Assembly: GCA_963693315.1 (NCBI GenBank)
Contig: OY856186.1
Coordinates: forward strand, 457,123,892-457,187,891
Direction: 5' to 3'
From: Diogma glabrata
Taxonomy: Eukaryota; Arthropoda; Insecta; Diptera; Cylindrotomidae
Length of the DNA stretch: 64,000 nucleotides
In this document: positions 26,420-37,939 of the stretch, in pieces
Position numbering within the stretch: the stretch's first letter is position 1
How the letters are laid out: each line of letters begins with the position of its first letter
Notes under the pieces: model-generated
The model's database searches: none
Seen by the model: only the letters and a program-made list of their open reading frames with translations
Told to the model about the DNA's origin: nothing
Program-made: the position numbers and the translations under genes

Positions 26420-28170
26420 ACCCATAAGATATTTTGGTTTGAACGTTAACCATACAAACAATTGGTTTGAACGAGATTCAGCTCTGTGCCAAACAAAAAA
26501 CGGAGAAGTAGCTGGGTACGATGGTATTTTTTCAGAATTTCTTAGAAATGCTGGAAAAAATGCAAAACAATGGCTAACTAAATTTTTCTCCAATATCCAA
26601 GGAACCGGCGATCTTCCAAAACATTTTAAGACTACAAAAGTGATAGCGATACTTAAGCCAGGTAAACCATCTAACGAACCAGGAAGCTATCTCCCAATTG
26701 CCCCTTTGAGCACCTGCTACAAATGGTTAGAACGGCTCATATACAACCGTATCGCTCCGATACTGAATTACCAGATCCCAGTCGAACAAGCTGGTTTCCG
26801 TCCCAATCGCAGTTGCACTGACCAACTGCTCGCTTTCACATCCTACATCGAAGCTGGGTATCAAAAACAATTAAAAACAGACGCAGTATTCATCGATCTC
26901 ACTGCAGCATATGACACGGTCTGGCGAATTGCGATTATATATAAGCTGTTCAATGCAATACCTTGTAGCACCATCTCGCGTTTAATTAGCAACTTGCTGA
27001 GCAATCGTGTATTCAAAGTCCATCTAAATAATTTCTGTAGTAGGTCCAAAATGCTTAACAATGGTTTGCCTCAAGGTTCCGTCCTGGTGCCATTACCTTT
27101 TAATTTGTACATTCATGACATTCCTGACACAATATCAAAGAAATTTGGTTTCGCTGATGATTGGACCCTGGCCACTCAAAATAAAGACATGCGTGTCTTG
27201 GAAGATTTGCTCTCAACTGACCTGGCGATAATGAATGACTATTTTCGAACGTGGAGCCTATTTCCTAATCTAAGTAAAACCGAAAGTTCTTGTTTCCACT
27301 TAAACAACAAACTGGTTTTATTTAACGGCACTGTTATTAAATACAATCAATAGCCAAAGTAATTGGAAATTACTCTCGATAGAACTCTTTCTTTTAACCT
27401 CCACCTAGAGAATACGTCAAAAAAACTTAAAACGAGAAATAATATATTGCACATATTGGCAGGGTCGGCATGGGGTGCTACTCCAGCTACCCTCCGCACA
27501 ACTGCTCTAAGTCTGGTTTATGCAGTGGCTGAGTACGGCGCACCAGTCTGGTTGAATAGTACACATACTGAAAAAGTTGACTGCCAGCTGCATGCCACGA
27601 TGCGTACTATAAGTGGTACTATCAGGTCTACTCTTTTACCTTGGCTCCTTGTATTAAGCAACATCGCTCCACCTGCACTCAGGCGCTCACATGCGCTCAT
27701 GCGTGAACATAAAAAGGTAACCAACAACATCACGTTACCCTTGCACGAATAATACGGCGACCATCCTCGTTGTCGATTGAAGTCCTTGAAAGCCTCCACA
27801 TAAAACGGCCAGCAACCTGCTGGCAACTAATTTTAATATCTTGGATGCCTGGGACACCTCCTGGCATCAATACAACACATCTGGCCTTTCTATTACTAAC
27901 CCGACTTCTATCCAACCTGGTTTCGATTTGCCACGTCATATCTGGACCACACTAAACCGAATAAGAACAAATCATGGACGTTGTCTGATTCTTTCTACAA
28001 GTGGGGAATTTCAGAGTCCCCTCAATGTGACTGCGGAGCTCCACAACAAACCATAAAACACATTGCAACTGTGTGTCCAATTCAATGATACAATGGTGAC
28101 ATCTCAGACATCCATGTGTCAACTCCCGATGTAGTAGCATGGATAGACTCACTCGATGTTAACATCTAAT
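26420..28170 (+). pseudogene. Decayed reverse transcriptase, Jockey superfamily
   Basis: The first open segment (26439-27353, 304 codons) carries RT motifs: AGFRPNRSCTDQ (118-129), FIDLTAAYDTVW (151-162, motif A), NGLPQGSVL (208-216) and FADD (238-241, the catalytic pair in motif C). After a stop near 27352 the frame continues at 27363-27752 (LDRTLSFNLHLE, AEYGAPVWLNS) with thumb-like sequence. A further piece to about 28160 includes GFDLPRHIWTTLNRIRTNHG and a CDCG...HIATVC Cys-His motif. The endonuclease is absent (5' truncation or decay). Stops, frameshifts and a SYLPIA substitution for the usual NYRPI indicate an old dead copy. The R copy was inserted just past its end. Confidence 0.85.
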
Positions 28171-28185
28171 GTTCAAATATACTGC

Positions 28186-29931
28186 TCTCTCTCTCTCTGG
28201 CGTTTACATCCCATGAAGGGATTTTGCCGTCTGTGCCACCAGCTTCCAATCATCTCGTTCCATGACCAGTTGACCCCAGTTTCGACATCCTATATCACGA
28301 AGGTCTTGGATGATGTCATCACGCCAGCGTTGTCTAGGTCTTCCTCTTCGACGAACACCAGCTGGTTGTTGTTGGGACGCTTTTTTTATCATTCTTTCCA
28401 ATGGAGCCCTTTCTACATGACCAAACCATCTAATCCGGTTGGATTTAATGAATCCGATTACATCGCAGCCTCCAAGAAGCTGTCTGATTTCATGATTCAT
28501 TCGGATTCTATACTGATTTTCAGCAACTTTACATGGACCATAAATTGTTCGTATGACTTTCCTCTCGAATGTTGATAGAATTCTACAATCGGAGGAAGTC
28601 AGTGTCCAGCTTTCACTTCCAAATGTAAGCACAGGTCGTATCAATGCTTTGTAAAGTGTGAGTTTACACGACCGCGAAAGATGTTTTGATCGCAGAAGTT
28701 TTGAGTATGCGTAGAAAACTCTGTATGCGGCAGAGACACGGGCTTTGATATCTGCCTGCATGTCATTTGACGATGTTATTACAGACCCGAGGTATTTGAA
28801 GTTTTCCACGCGTTCCACTTCATAGTCGCCAGTATCCAGATTTCCGGGAGGTATGTTCTTAGATGTTGTTAACACTTTAGTTTTGCTGGTGTTGATGCAT
28901 AATCCAAGCCGTTTAGCATTTCTTTCAAGCTGAGAGAGACTATCCTTAATATCGCTTGTTCTACGTCCAAGAAGCACAATATCATCTGCGTAGCCAAGAA
29001 CTTGACTAGATTTGTTATATATGCAGTTTTGTGTCTCAATTCGGCTTTTTCTTATCGCGTACTCCAGCGCCAAATTAAATAGTACGGGCGCGAGTGCATC
29101 ACCTTGTCGAACACCTGATGTTATATCGAAAGGATCAGAAACTGACCCTTCGATTACTATTCTACAATTTGATCCCGATGTTGTGAGTTTACACAGAGAA
29201 ACAAGTTTCTCTGGGATACCAAGGCATATGAGTGCGGACCAGAGGTTGTCGCGGATGATACTATCATATGCTTGCCTGAAATCAACGTAGAGCTGGTGAA
29301 TGCTGATGTTGTACTCCCAACATTTTTCCAGAATCATCCTTAATGTAAAACATTGATCTGTGGTTGAGCGGTTGGGACGAAAACCACACTGATAGTCACC
29401 GATGATAGATTCGGCGAACGGGATGAGTCGAGCAAGTACAACATTAGCTAGTATTTTATATGCAGTGTTCAACAGTGCGATGCCACGATAATTTTCACAC
29501 TTTAAACGGTCACCTTTTTTATGTAGCGGAACAATGAGAGCTGTTTTCCATTCATCAGGTAGTTCTTCTTGGTCCCAGATTGCAAGAATCAGATCGTATA
29601 TACGTGAGACCAGAGCTGCTCCTCCATTTTTCAGAAGTTCTGCGGGAATTCCATCGAAACCTGGTGATTTGCCATTTTTCAGTTTTTTAATGGCAGCTTC
29701 CACTTCTTCTATTGCTGGGTAAGGGACAAAAATCTCTTCAGTTGATGGAGCAATTGCTCGAATAGGATGAACTTCGTTCGTCCTATTCAGTAGGTCTTGA
29801 AAGTGGGATCGCCACACTGCCAGCACATCACGTTCACTTGTTGTAAGTTCATTATTTACATTTTTGATGGCTGTAGATCTTGGGTGGAAATCTTTGGTCA
29901 GATTTCGTGCATTGGCAAAGCACTCTTTTGA
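28186..29931 (-). mobile_element. 5'-truncated RTE-like LINE, family R copy 1
   Basis: On the minus strand it starts abruptly within the RT region at 29931 and ends in a GA repeat at 28186. The 7-bp sequence ATACTGC flanks both ends (28179-28185 and 29932-29938), a good target duplication. Similarity to copy 2 ends exactly there. 5' truncation with a microsatellite-like 3' tail is typical of RTE-clade retrotransposition. Confidence 0.88.
28204..29931 (-). pseudogene. RTE-like reverse transcriptase, 5'-truncated
   Basis: One uninterrupted frame runs to the stop at 28204 and contains the full RT core: YRGIALLNTAYKILANVV, CGFRPNRSTTDQ, YVDFRQAYDS (motif A), SGVRQGDALAPVLFNLALEY and GYADDIVLLG (catalytic YADD). 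The C-terminal region has FERKVIRTIYGP, IRWFGHVERAP and RRRGRPRQRWRDDI, characteristic of RTE-like elements. The endonuclease is lost by truncation; the first about 6 codons of the frame come from flanking DNA. Unlike copy 2 its C-terminus is complete (...AKSLHGM). It would make target-primed cDNA in an intact element, but without endonuclease this copy is not autonomous. Confidence 0.9.
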
Positions 29932-29938
29932 ATACTGC

Positions 29939-30984
29939 CCAATGCTCAAATATTTTACTTTTTACTTTTTGACTAAAAGATATGCAATCAAAGTGATTGT
30001 AAGCTCATTTAATGTGTATTCATGTTTTGTTTTAGGTAGATTTCAAAAAAAAAAACAAAACATAGCAATAAATTGGTCAGATATTAGTTTCGCATTGATT
30101 GACAACAATCAATAATGACTCTACACTCGTGACTTATGATGTTGATTAGAATGTTGACCTAAGATGTTGACGAAATATTCTCTCATCCTACGAATTCATA
30201 CATAGTAATGTCTACAAATTTAATACAAAAAATCCCAAAGAAAGTGTTTTAATGTTTTTCTTTAAAATCGCCAATAAGACTCATCTCACCTATTTTGCAA
30301 GCACAAATTTTGAACTAAAAAATTAAACGACATTAATTACTGCAAACTACTTAAATAAAATTTGGCATAGCCTATAAGAACATAAATCTTCATTGTTGAA
30401 AAGAAAAAAAAAACAAAAACAATCATCCCAGGACAGCTTTAACAATTTTGCTTGTAACACTTTACTGTTTACACTATGAAATGTGATCGATGACTTTCTG
30501 TCTTTTATTTCTCTATTAAAATGTTATGAAATGTAGTAGAAGACAAAAAAATAACAAGAAATATTTCAACGTCCAATATGATTTACAACATAGCTTATAT
30601 ACCATTAAAAACATATTTCGCTGATTTATCATAAATAAAATGAATAGTTATAACAATCAATTCATTCAAAACAAAAATTATCCAATTTTTTAAAATAAAT
30701 TTAAATAATTATTCTGGTCCCCTCTATCGAATAAAAAACAACAGAAAAATTATGAAAACTCATGAGAAATTATAAGAAAATGTCATATAATTCAAAGAAA
30801 TTATTATCGAAGGAATACGACCAATTTTTGTGTCATATAATAAATTTTCTGCTGATGGTATTGTTATAAATATACGGGGGTGTGCTGATAAGTTGACTCA
30901 TTATATATTTATTTACTGTCATATATTTCCCGGCGTGGAAAAATAATTTTTTGTTTATTTGTTTTTTTTAATGTTTTTTCTACG
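29939..30984. other. AT-rich non-coding stretch
   Basis: I see no gene or repeat beyond short A/T runs. Confidence 0.55.
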
Positions 30985-31460
30985 GGTGTGACAATTCTGT
31001 GTACTCTAGTTCCTGCTATATTGACAAACGTGTTAACGTGAGATATACCACTGGCAATAGTACTTAGCAGTGAGATATCACTATCCAATTGATACTTAGG
31101 GATGGTAGCGGATGAACTGTATTTAGTTAACGGTAGCACCCTCAATCTTTGTTACGAAATATTCCTTGAAAATGGCGTGCTATTGCTTGCTTGAAGAAAC
31201 CAACCTTCGTATAAGTCTACATCTGAACTTTAATCATGATGATGAAGATAGTGCATCACATATCAAGAAATATCCCATTTACTGGACTAGTAGCAAATGG
31301 CAAACCAATTTTAGTTTTGTTCGTGGATATTATATCTTACTGTTATTGTTTTGTTGTTATGGGACCTTTCACCTTTCTCTTTAAATTTTTTTTTTGTGTT
31401 GTTGTGACCTATATTGTAATTCCTACACAATACACTTTACTACAAAAAATACTATAAACA
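30985..31460 (+). mobile_element. Internally deleted derivative of LINE family J
   Basis: It carries J leader phrases (GGGTGTGACAATTCTGTGTACTC-like start, TGACAAACGTGTTAACGTGAGATAT, GGTAGCGGATGAACTG). The J 3' end follows (TTGTGTTGTTGTGACCTATATTGTAATTCC), then an A-run. The middle (about 31180-31370) is unlike the other copies. The leader segment translates as VADELYLVNGSTLNLCYE, resembling VLADELYSVKG in the 3717-4303 copy. Confidence 0.6.
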
Positions 31461-33705
31461 GTGATCATTACATAATTGTCGAATTTCTATTTCTTGATGT
31501 CTACATATATTGTAAACCATCAACTTGATTTAGTTTCTTGCACAATATTCAACAAAAATACACACAATAACTATTACAATAAATATAAAAGAGCAAAACT
31601 AAATCTATTATTATAATTCCCTCTAAACCCTTTCACAACGTTCTATAATCTTAACACAATATAAAAAACTTTTTGAATTAAAATTATGTGTTGTGTTTGC
31701 ATATCATCGTAATTCTTTTACCATCTACTCTCATTTAAAGTTTCCGTATAAATATTTTGTGTTGGTTAGCTCCCATGCTTTGGTATATTATAATAAAAAA
31801 CAAGGAAAGTACTTACGATGACGCTGGAAAATGTTATAGAAAACATCTGTTCATATTTTCAGTATTATTGTGATTATTAAAAAGAAAATTTAACATCAAT
31901 ATCTTCTGTTTTTGAAAAACACTTCCGAGACAATTTTGCTTTGTGTTTTAATTTATTTTTAAAAGAAGTTTTCAATTTGAATTAACTGTAATTAAATTAT
32001 GGCTTTGACATGGTTTGCAAGCAAAACTTTTCGCAAACACAATTTTCATTTTGAAACTATAAAAAGTTATGGAATATAAGATCATCAAATTCATTGTTGG
32101 CTGTCACTTCTCATTTCAGATATTCAAGTTTAAAACTACTAAATATTAGCAACTTAATTTTATTTTGAATCGATCAAAGTTGCAAAGACGATTATGTGAA
32201 ATTGAATTTGAAGTATCCTCGTTTTGTACAAACACAAAATTCGTAATTTAATTATGTATCAACCTCGTTTTCTTTCTGAATTTTGACCATTCTGTCAGAT
32301 TATCTATCAATTATACAACACCAACTAATATGTACGAATCTAAACAGATATTTTTTTTTTGTTAAATATAAATAAACGATGAAAATAGAAAATTGTTTTG
32401 GTCAGAAAAATGTATCAAAATTGATTAAAATCAAATACAATTTTATTTTTAGTTTGTATTGATTGACGGAGCGAGCAATGGATTTGGATTGACAGTTTTT
32501 CAATTTAATCAGTATAATTTTTTTTACATTGAGAGGCTATACAAATAATACGTCTAACTTACTACATATAATATGAATAAATGAATATATTATGTATATG
32601 GCAAATATATATAAATTTCAGTTCATTGTTTGGGTTTTTCATAACCTTTTTACGTAAGCAAGGTTATACAGATTCTTACAAGTTAACAAAAGTTTCGTTT
32701 TCCATGATCCTTTAATACATCGTAGATCCTTTATGTCGAAAACCCAGATTTACATACATACAAGTAAAGTTCACAATATTTCACGCTACATGAGTAGATT
32801 ATAGTCACTTTTGCATTAATTTGTAACTTTTTTATTTCCAGATAATATTTTATTCAGAAGTGAGAAAAAAATAACAAAAATGGTTTAGAGAAAAATTGTC
32901 ATCACCAACCCAATTTATTTTTATCGTGAAAAAATATTTTTCCTTTTACATCTTTTTTTTGTTGTTAGTTTATATGATCCAATTTTTTTTTTGTGTCACT
33001 TGAAGATCCGAATTTATTTGTAATAAGATGGGAACAGATTGAATGTTTGCTTCAGCTTTTAAGAACTAGATTGATTACAAATTTAGCTGTTATAATTTTT
33101 TATTTAAGTTTAATATAAATAAACGACGTGTTATGCATGGCTCTGCTACAAGGCTTATTAAATGTAAAGAGAAATTAAAGTAAAGGTTTGAGATACTATA
33201 ATGACTTCCAATAGTTTTAGGAAGCCGACAAATCGAACAGATTAGGACAAAATCTGATCAACACATTTTTGATTTCCCTGAAAATTTTTTTACGGGTTTT
33301 ATATAGAAAAGAAAGAAATGCCTGTTCGAAGATTTTTTCTTTTTTTTTTTTGAAAAATAGAGCGGATCTAAATTTCGAGATTTTTGACTTGAAGGTTTAT
33401 TTTGAAAGATTCATAGCTTCAGTTCTGGTAAAGATAGACACTTTTTCTGTTTTATTTTAAATTTAAAAATTGGAAGTTATTGTTAAAAAAGAAGTTATTT
33501 TTAAAAAATATTAACAAATTCCTATTATCATAAACAAATAAAATGTTAAAATCGATTTTTAGTCACTGTCCATCAAAAATAAAGAGTGTTTAGTATGACC
33601 ATCGTATTCTACGTTCAATTTTATATAAAATACGTATTATTTACTTCCTTTATTATTTACTTCCTAAGTAAAATTAGGAAGTGTGCTGAAAAAAATTCAT
33701 TTCAA
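31461..33705. other. AT-rich non-coding stretch
   Basis: About 2.2 kb without a supported gene. An acceptor-like site at 32841 and donor-like site at 32860 would bound an 18-nt segment; I regard this as chance. Confidence 0.5.
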
Positions 33706-33727
33706 AACGAGTTGCACACAACGTTTT
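33706..33727. repeat. 22-bp inverted repeat, left partner of 41746-41767
   Basis: This 22-bp segment is the exact reverse complement of 41746-41767. Subtracting the two retrotransposon insertions between them (R copy 2 and J), the pair would bound about 1.1 kb containing the tyrosine-recombinase relic. It could mark the ends of that element, although Crypton elements generally lack inverted termini. Confidence 0.45.
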
Positions 33728-33839
33728 CTGTACACAATAGACAAAAAATAAAAAAAAAATTACAAAAATCACTACAAAAAACTACGCGAAGTATTGATCG
33801 ATCAAATTAAATCGATAAAATTACCGTACCGAAAACGAA

Positions 33840-34177
33840 AACCAAAATCATTCGACAATTTGTCATCAACGAAGGAAGTGATCGGGACGTAAATTTGGTT
33901 GACATTTTCAAGATGTATTACCGACAGATTCTTTTTGGGTTTTCGTAATGGCAAATGCATCAAACAGCCGATCGGCATTTACACGATTAGAGGCTATCCG
34001 AAAACAATTGCAATTTTCTTGAATCTTTCGTCACCGGATGAGTACACTGGTCATTGCTTCCGACGATCGTCTGCATCTTTGTTAGCAGATTCGGGTGTGA
34101 CGTTAACTACAATTAAGCAACATGGTGGTTGAGAGTCTGAAAAGGTTACAGAAAAATACATTCAACATTCGCTCAAC
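33840..34177 (+). pseudogene. Crypton-like tyrosine recombinase, upstream fragment
   Basis: An initial frame reads DRDVNLVDIFKMYYRQ (33878-33925). After a frameshift the next frame gives RFFLGFRNGKC, IAIFLNLSSPDEYTGHCFRR and SSASLLADSGVTLTTIKQHGG. H-C-F-R is the H-x-x-R of tyrosine recombinases. The tryptophan expected after HGG is a TGA stop (34130-34132). The frame then continues ESEKVTEKYIQHSLN with the presumed catalytic Tyr. The reading is cut at 34177 by R copy 2 and resumes at 37525. The family is Crypton-like YR transposase, also related to the C-terminal domain of ZMYM-type proteins. The gene has three lesions: frameshift, nonsense, insertion. Confidence 0.75.
34166..34177. repeat. 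Target-site duplication of R copy 2 (left)
   Basis: CATTCGCTCAAC is repeated at 37513-37524 on the other side of the R element. Its coding frame (HSLN) fits the interrupted recombinase, confirming the insertion site. Confidence 0.9.
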
Positions 34178-34263
34178 TCTCTCTCTCTCTCAGGCGTTTA
34201 CATCCCATGAAGGGATTTTGCCGTCTGTGCCACCAGCTTCCAATCATCTCGTTCCATGACCAG

Positions 34264-35964
34264 TTAACCCCAGTTTCGACATCCTATATCACGAAGGTCT
34301 TGGATGATGTCATCACGCCAGCGTTGTCTAGGTCTTCCTCTTCGACGAACACCAGCTGGTTGTTGTTGGGACGAGTTTTTTATCATTCTTTCCAATGGAG
34401 CCCTTTCTACATGACCAAACCATCTAATCCGGTTGGATTTAATGAATCCGATTACATCGCAGCCTCCAAGAAGCTGTCTGATTTCATGATTCATTCGGAT
34501 TCTATACTGATTTTCAGCAACTTTACATGGACCATAAATTGTTCGTATGACTTTCCTCTCGAATGTTGATAGAATTCTACAATCGGAGGAAGTCAGTGTC
34601 CAGCTTTCGCTTCCAAAGGTAAGCACAGGTCGAATTAATGCTTTGTAAAGTGTGAGTTTGCACGACTGCGAAAGATGTTTGGATCGCAAAAGTTTTGAGT
34701 ATGCGTAGAAAACTCTGTATGCGGCTGAAACACAGGCTTTAATAACTGTCTGCATGTCATTTGACGATGTTATTACAGACCCGAGGTATTTGAAGTTTTC
34801 TACACGTTCCACTTCATAGTCGCCAGTATTCAGATTGTCGGGAGGTATATTCCTGGATGTTGTTAAAAGTTTAGTCTTGCCGGTGTTAATGCATAATCCA
34901 AGTCGTTTAGCATTTCTTTCAAGCTGAGAGAGACTATCCTTGATATCGCTTGTTCTACGTCCGAGAAGCACAATATCATCTGCATAGCCAAGAACTTGAC
35001 TAGATTTGTTATATATGCAGTTTTGTGTCTCAATTCGGCTTTTTCTTATCGCGTACTCCAGCGCCAAATTAAATAGTACGGGCGCGAGTGAATCACCTTG
35101 TCGAACACCTGATGTTATATCGAAAGGATCAGAAACAGACCCTTCGATTACTATTCTACAATTTGATCCCGATGTTGTGAGTTTGCACAGAGAAACAAGT
35201 TTCTCTGGGATACCAAGGCATATGAGTGCGGACCAGAGGTTGTCGCGGATGATACTATCATATGCTTGCCTGAAATCAACGTAGAGCTGGTGAATGCTGA
35301 TGTTGTACTCCCAACATTTTCCCAGAATCATCCTTAATGTAAAACATTGATCTGTGGTTGAGCGGTTGGGACGAAATCCACACTGATAGTCACCGATGAT
35401 AGATTCGGCGAACGGGATGAGTCGAGCAAGTACAACATTAGCTAGTATTTTATATGCAGTGCTCAACAGTGCGATGCCACGATAATTTTCACACTTTAGA
35501 CGGTCACCTTTCTTATGTAGCGGAACAATGAGAGCTGTTTTCCATTCAGCTGGTAGTTCTTCTTGGTCCCAGATTGCAAGAATCAGATCGTATATACGTG
35601 AGACCAGAGCTGCTCCTCCATTTTTCAGAAGTTCTGCGGGAATTCCATCGAAACCTGGTGATTTGCCATTTTTCAGTTTTTTAATGGCAGCTTCCACTTC
35701 TTCTATTGCTGGGTAAGGGACAAAAATCTCCTCAGTTGATGGAGCAATTGCTTCGTTCGTCCTATTCAGTAGGTCTTGAAAGTGGGATCGCCACACTGCC
35801 AGCACATCACGTTCACTTGTCGTAAGTTCAAGTTCATTATTTTCATTTTTGATGGCTGTAGATTTTGGGTGGAAATCTTTTATCAGATTCCGTGCATTGG
35901 CAAAGCACTCTTTTGAATTTCCGTTGGCCGCATGTTGGTTGATGTTTTCGATGCAGCTCTTCAT
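34264..35964 (-). pseudogene. RTE-like reverse transcriptase of R copy 2
   Basis: The 566-codon frame has YRGIALLSTAYKIL (161-174), CGFRPNRSTTDQ (195-206), YVDFRQAYDS (228-237), SGVRQGD (285-291) and YADD (327-330), then the RTE-type C-terminal region ending at NWG. A C-to-T change on the coding strand turns the Gln codon that follows NWG in copy 1 into TAA, removing about 20 C-terminal residues. The frame overlaps the endonuclease frame by 4 bases in another register. An A8 run at the junction suggests that one inserted A broke what was a single endonuclease-RT polyprotein. The RT core looks intact. Confidence 0.88.
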
Positions 35965-37217
35965 GTGTTCGCGTTTTTTTTACGTAGAAGTTTTGCTGAG
36001 GCTTTCCTGGCGCATAGATAATCAGCTTGGGAGCTTCGGGTGTTCCTTGTTAACCATTTTTCTCGCAGTTTTTGTTTATTTTCAACGGATTGACGGCACT
36101 CGTCGTCAAACCATTCGTTGTGTGATTTCAGTGGTCGTTTTCCGATTGTAGTTTGCGCTGCGGCTACAATGGTTGATTGAAGCGTTTGCCATTCTTCTTG
36201 TATGTTTAATAGCATCTCAGAAGAGATGTCATGCTCTTCTATGTTTTGTGTTATTATTTCCTGATATCTTTTCAGCGTTTCCGGATGTTTAAATGCTTCG
36301 ACATTCCAGCGCACGGTCTTTTTTGCTTGTCTGTTAAATGTAGATGACAACTTGCACTTGTACTTAAAGATGACAAGCATATGATCGGTGTCCATATCAG
36401 CACCTCTGTATGATCGAACGTCAGTTATACTTGTAGAGTGTCTCTTAGAGATCATGAAGTGATCGATTTGATTTTCCGTTCTTTCGTCATTTGATTTCCA
36501 CGTTGCCTTGTGAATTCTCTTGTAAGGGAATAAAGTGCTGGAAATTACTAGATCATACATCATAGCCAGCTCGGCTGCGCGAAAACCGTTATTGTTGCTA
36601 GTATGATGCAAGCTGTTAGGGCCGATATGTGTTTTAAGTTCTGCAATCCTACCGATTTGAGCATTAAAGTCACCTACCACGATTTTTATATCATGCCGCG
36701 GGATGTTATTGATGACTTCTTCGAGTTCTAGGAAGAACAGGTCTTTAATATCATCTGCTTTATCTTCAGTAGGTGCATGAGCATTGACGATCGTTACATT
36801 GAATTTTTGCGTGCGGATTCTCAGTGTGCATAACCGCATATTAATTGGGCAGAAGTCGATAACATGCTGATTCACGCGACGGTGTATAAGAAAGCCAACT
36901 CCAAATTCTCCTCCGTTTTGATGGCCGCAATAATACAGAGTGTATCCTTTCGGTGTTTCATGGATTACACTGCCTGGCCATTTTAGTTCTTGTAATGCCA
37001 CTATATCCAGTGTGTAGCTCTCGACTTGTTGGGTGAGTTTTAGGAGATCTCCTGGTCTTCTAAGGCTTAGCACGTTCCAGGTTCCCATTTTTAAATCGTA
37101 GTCCGGGTACAGTTTCCGAGGTCGTTCCAATAATAAATCCGAGATACTCCGAGGCCTGTGTACAGAATTCATGACAGTAATTTTTTTACGGAAATGGGGT
37201 GTTAGCCCTTCGCCCAA
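35961..37217 (-). CDS. APE-type endonuclease region of R copy 2
   Basis: The 418 codons carry the apurinic-endonuclease fold typical of LINEs: GTWNVLSL (45-52), VALQELKWPG (73-82, catalytic Glu), NAHAPT (145-150), VVGDFNAQIG (180-189), ENQIDHFMIS (248-257) and DTDHMLV (276-282, catalytic Asp-His). It nicks target DNA to prime reverse transcription. The C-terminal 130 residues form a charged linker toward the RT. The frame ends at LLRKKNANT just after an A8 run; removing one A would read on into the RT frame, so the stop is probably a single-base frameshift. The start Met at 37217 is chosen as the first in frame. Confidence 0.88.
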   Translation of the reverse strand: MGEGLTPHFRKKITVMNSVHRPRSISDLLLERPRKLYPDYDLKMGTWNVLSLRRPGDLLKLTQQVESYTLDIVALQELKWPGSVIHETPKGYTLYYCGHQNGGEFGVGFLIHRRVNQHVIDFCPINMRLCTLRIRTQKFNVTIVNAHAPTEDKADDIKDLFFLELEEVINNIPRHDIKIVVGDFNAQIGRIAELKTHIGPNSLHHTSNNNGFRAAELAMMYDLVISSTLFPYKRIHKATWKSNDERTENQIDHFMISKRHSTSITDVRSYRGADMDTDHMLVIFKYKCKLSSTFNRQAKKTVRWNVEAFKHPETLKRYQEIITQNIEEHDISSEMLLNIQEEWQTLQSTIVAAAQTTIGKRPLKSHNEWFDDECRQSVENKQKLREKWLTRNTRSSQADYLCARKASAKLLRKKNANT

Positions 37218-37512
37218 CCCAAATGTTCGTGAATGGGTTCGTTCTGCATCTTAAGGTCACCAGAAACAACCTTTTTACCACATTTATATAGCGAGCCGCT
37301 TGATCCAAGACAGACGCCAACTCCAAGCCGCCCCTAACATGGAGAACAGACGCTTGAGTTGCATTGGTTTTATGGCGCCAATGACTCGCCATGGTGCAGA
37401 ATCATTGAGTATAAGCAGTATTTACTCTGCCCCTCTCAACTACACCAACCTAATTCTGTTAGCGTTACCCAGGTAGCACGGCGTGGACGTAGAATTTTGG
37501 ATTTACGCTACC
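37218..37512 (-). promoter_or_regulatory. 5' leader of family R, presumed internal promoter
   Basis: This non-coding leader is also present alone at 16990-17250, so it is a conserved part of the family. It includes GGCTCGCTATATAAA, which could act as a TATA-like signal. Non-LTR elements usually carry an internal promoter here; the function is inferred. Confidence 0.5.
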
Positions 37513-37689
37513 CATTCGCTCAACAATAAACGTAAAATTGCTGACAGCATCATGGGTTCGAAAATTGTTAGAGCTGATAACGTTTCAACGACCTCATCAA
37601 CCACTGCTCAATCCAGTGAATCAATCATTGAAAATGGCAATGTTTCAGCCGGTACAACTGTTACAATAATTTCGAGTCAAACAAGCTAA
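37513..37689 (+). pseudogene. Crypton-like tyrosine recombinase, C-terminal fragment
   Basis: It begins with the second copy of the target duplication and continues the frame from 34177: NNKRKIADSIMGSK, followed by a Ser/Thr-rich tail (TTSSTTAQSSESIIENGN...) ending in a stop at 37687. NNKRKIA directly after the catalytic Tyr region is the usual layout in this family. The first about 9 codons of the open frame, upstream of HSLN, derive from the R element. Confidence 0.75.
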
Positions 37690-37870
37690 ACAAAGTTGAA
37701 AGTGGTTGGAGAGCCTTGGCCACAACCACCGATTCCTGGAGGATATTCATTCTATAACTTGCACAATTGCTCTTTCTACTTTGGTCAAAAGTAATGTTTT
37801 CATTCATTTCTACTTTATCAATAAAAATGTTTACCAACACATACGCACCGTTTCGTCTTTTAAATTGGCA

Positions 37871-37939
37871 GCAGTGCGGAAATGAAAAAGCAGTGCTGAA
37901 ATGCAAAATCAGTGCGGAAATAATTCACTTTTCCGCACT
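37871..37939. repeat. Three 20-bp iterations and a hairpin
   Basis: GCAGTGCGGAAATG, GCAGTGCTGAAATG and CAGTGCGGAAAT occur at about 20-bp spacing. The last forms a perfect 10-bp hairpin with TTTCCGCACT (37911-37920 with 37930-37939). It lies downstream of the recombinase gene and could be part of the element's end or binding sites; the role is inferred. Confidence 0.55.

Larger units (their letters stand above)
34178..37512 (-). mobile_element. Nearly full-length RTE-like LINE, family R copy 2
   Basis: On the minus strand it has a 5' leader (37512-37218), endonuclease frame, RT frame, a short 3' untranslated part and a GA dinucleotide tail at 34178. It is bounded by 12-bp duplications. The 5' start GGTAGCGTAAATCC is abrupt. 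The copy is close to copy 1 in the shared region, with scattered differences including an internal 12-bp indel near 35755 relative to 29750-29770. Confidence 0.92.

Noticed and set aside
32842..32859. 18-nt microexon between CAG and GTGAG
   Set aside because: Signals this short arise by chance in AT-rich DNA, and no coding context supports it.
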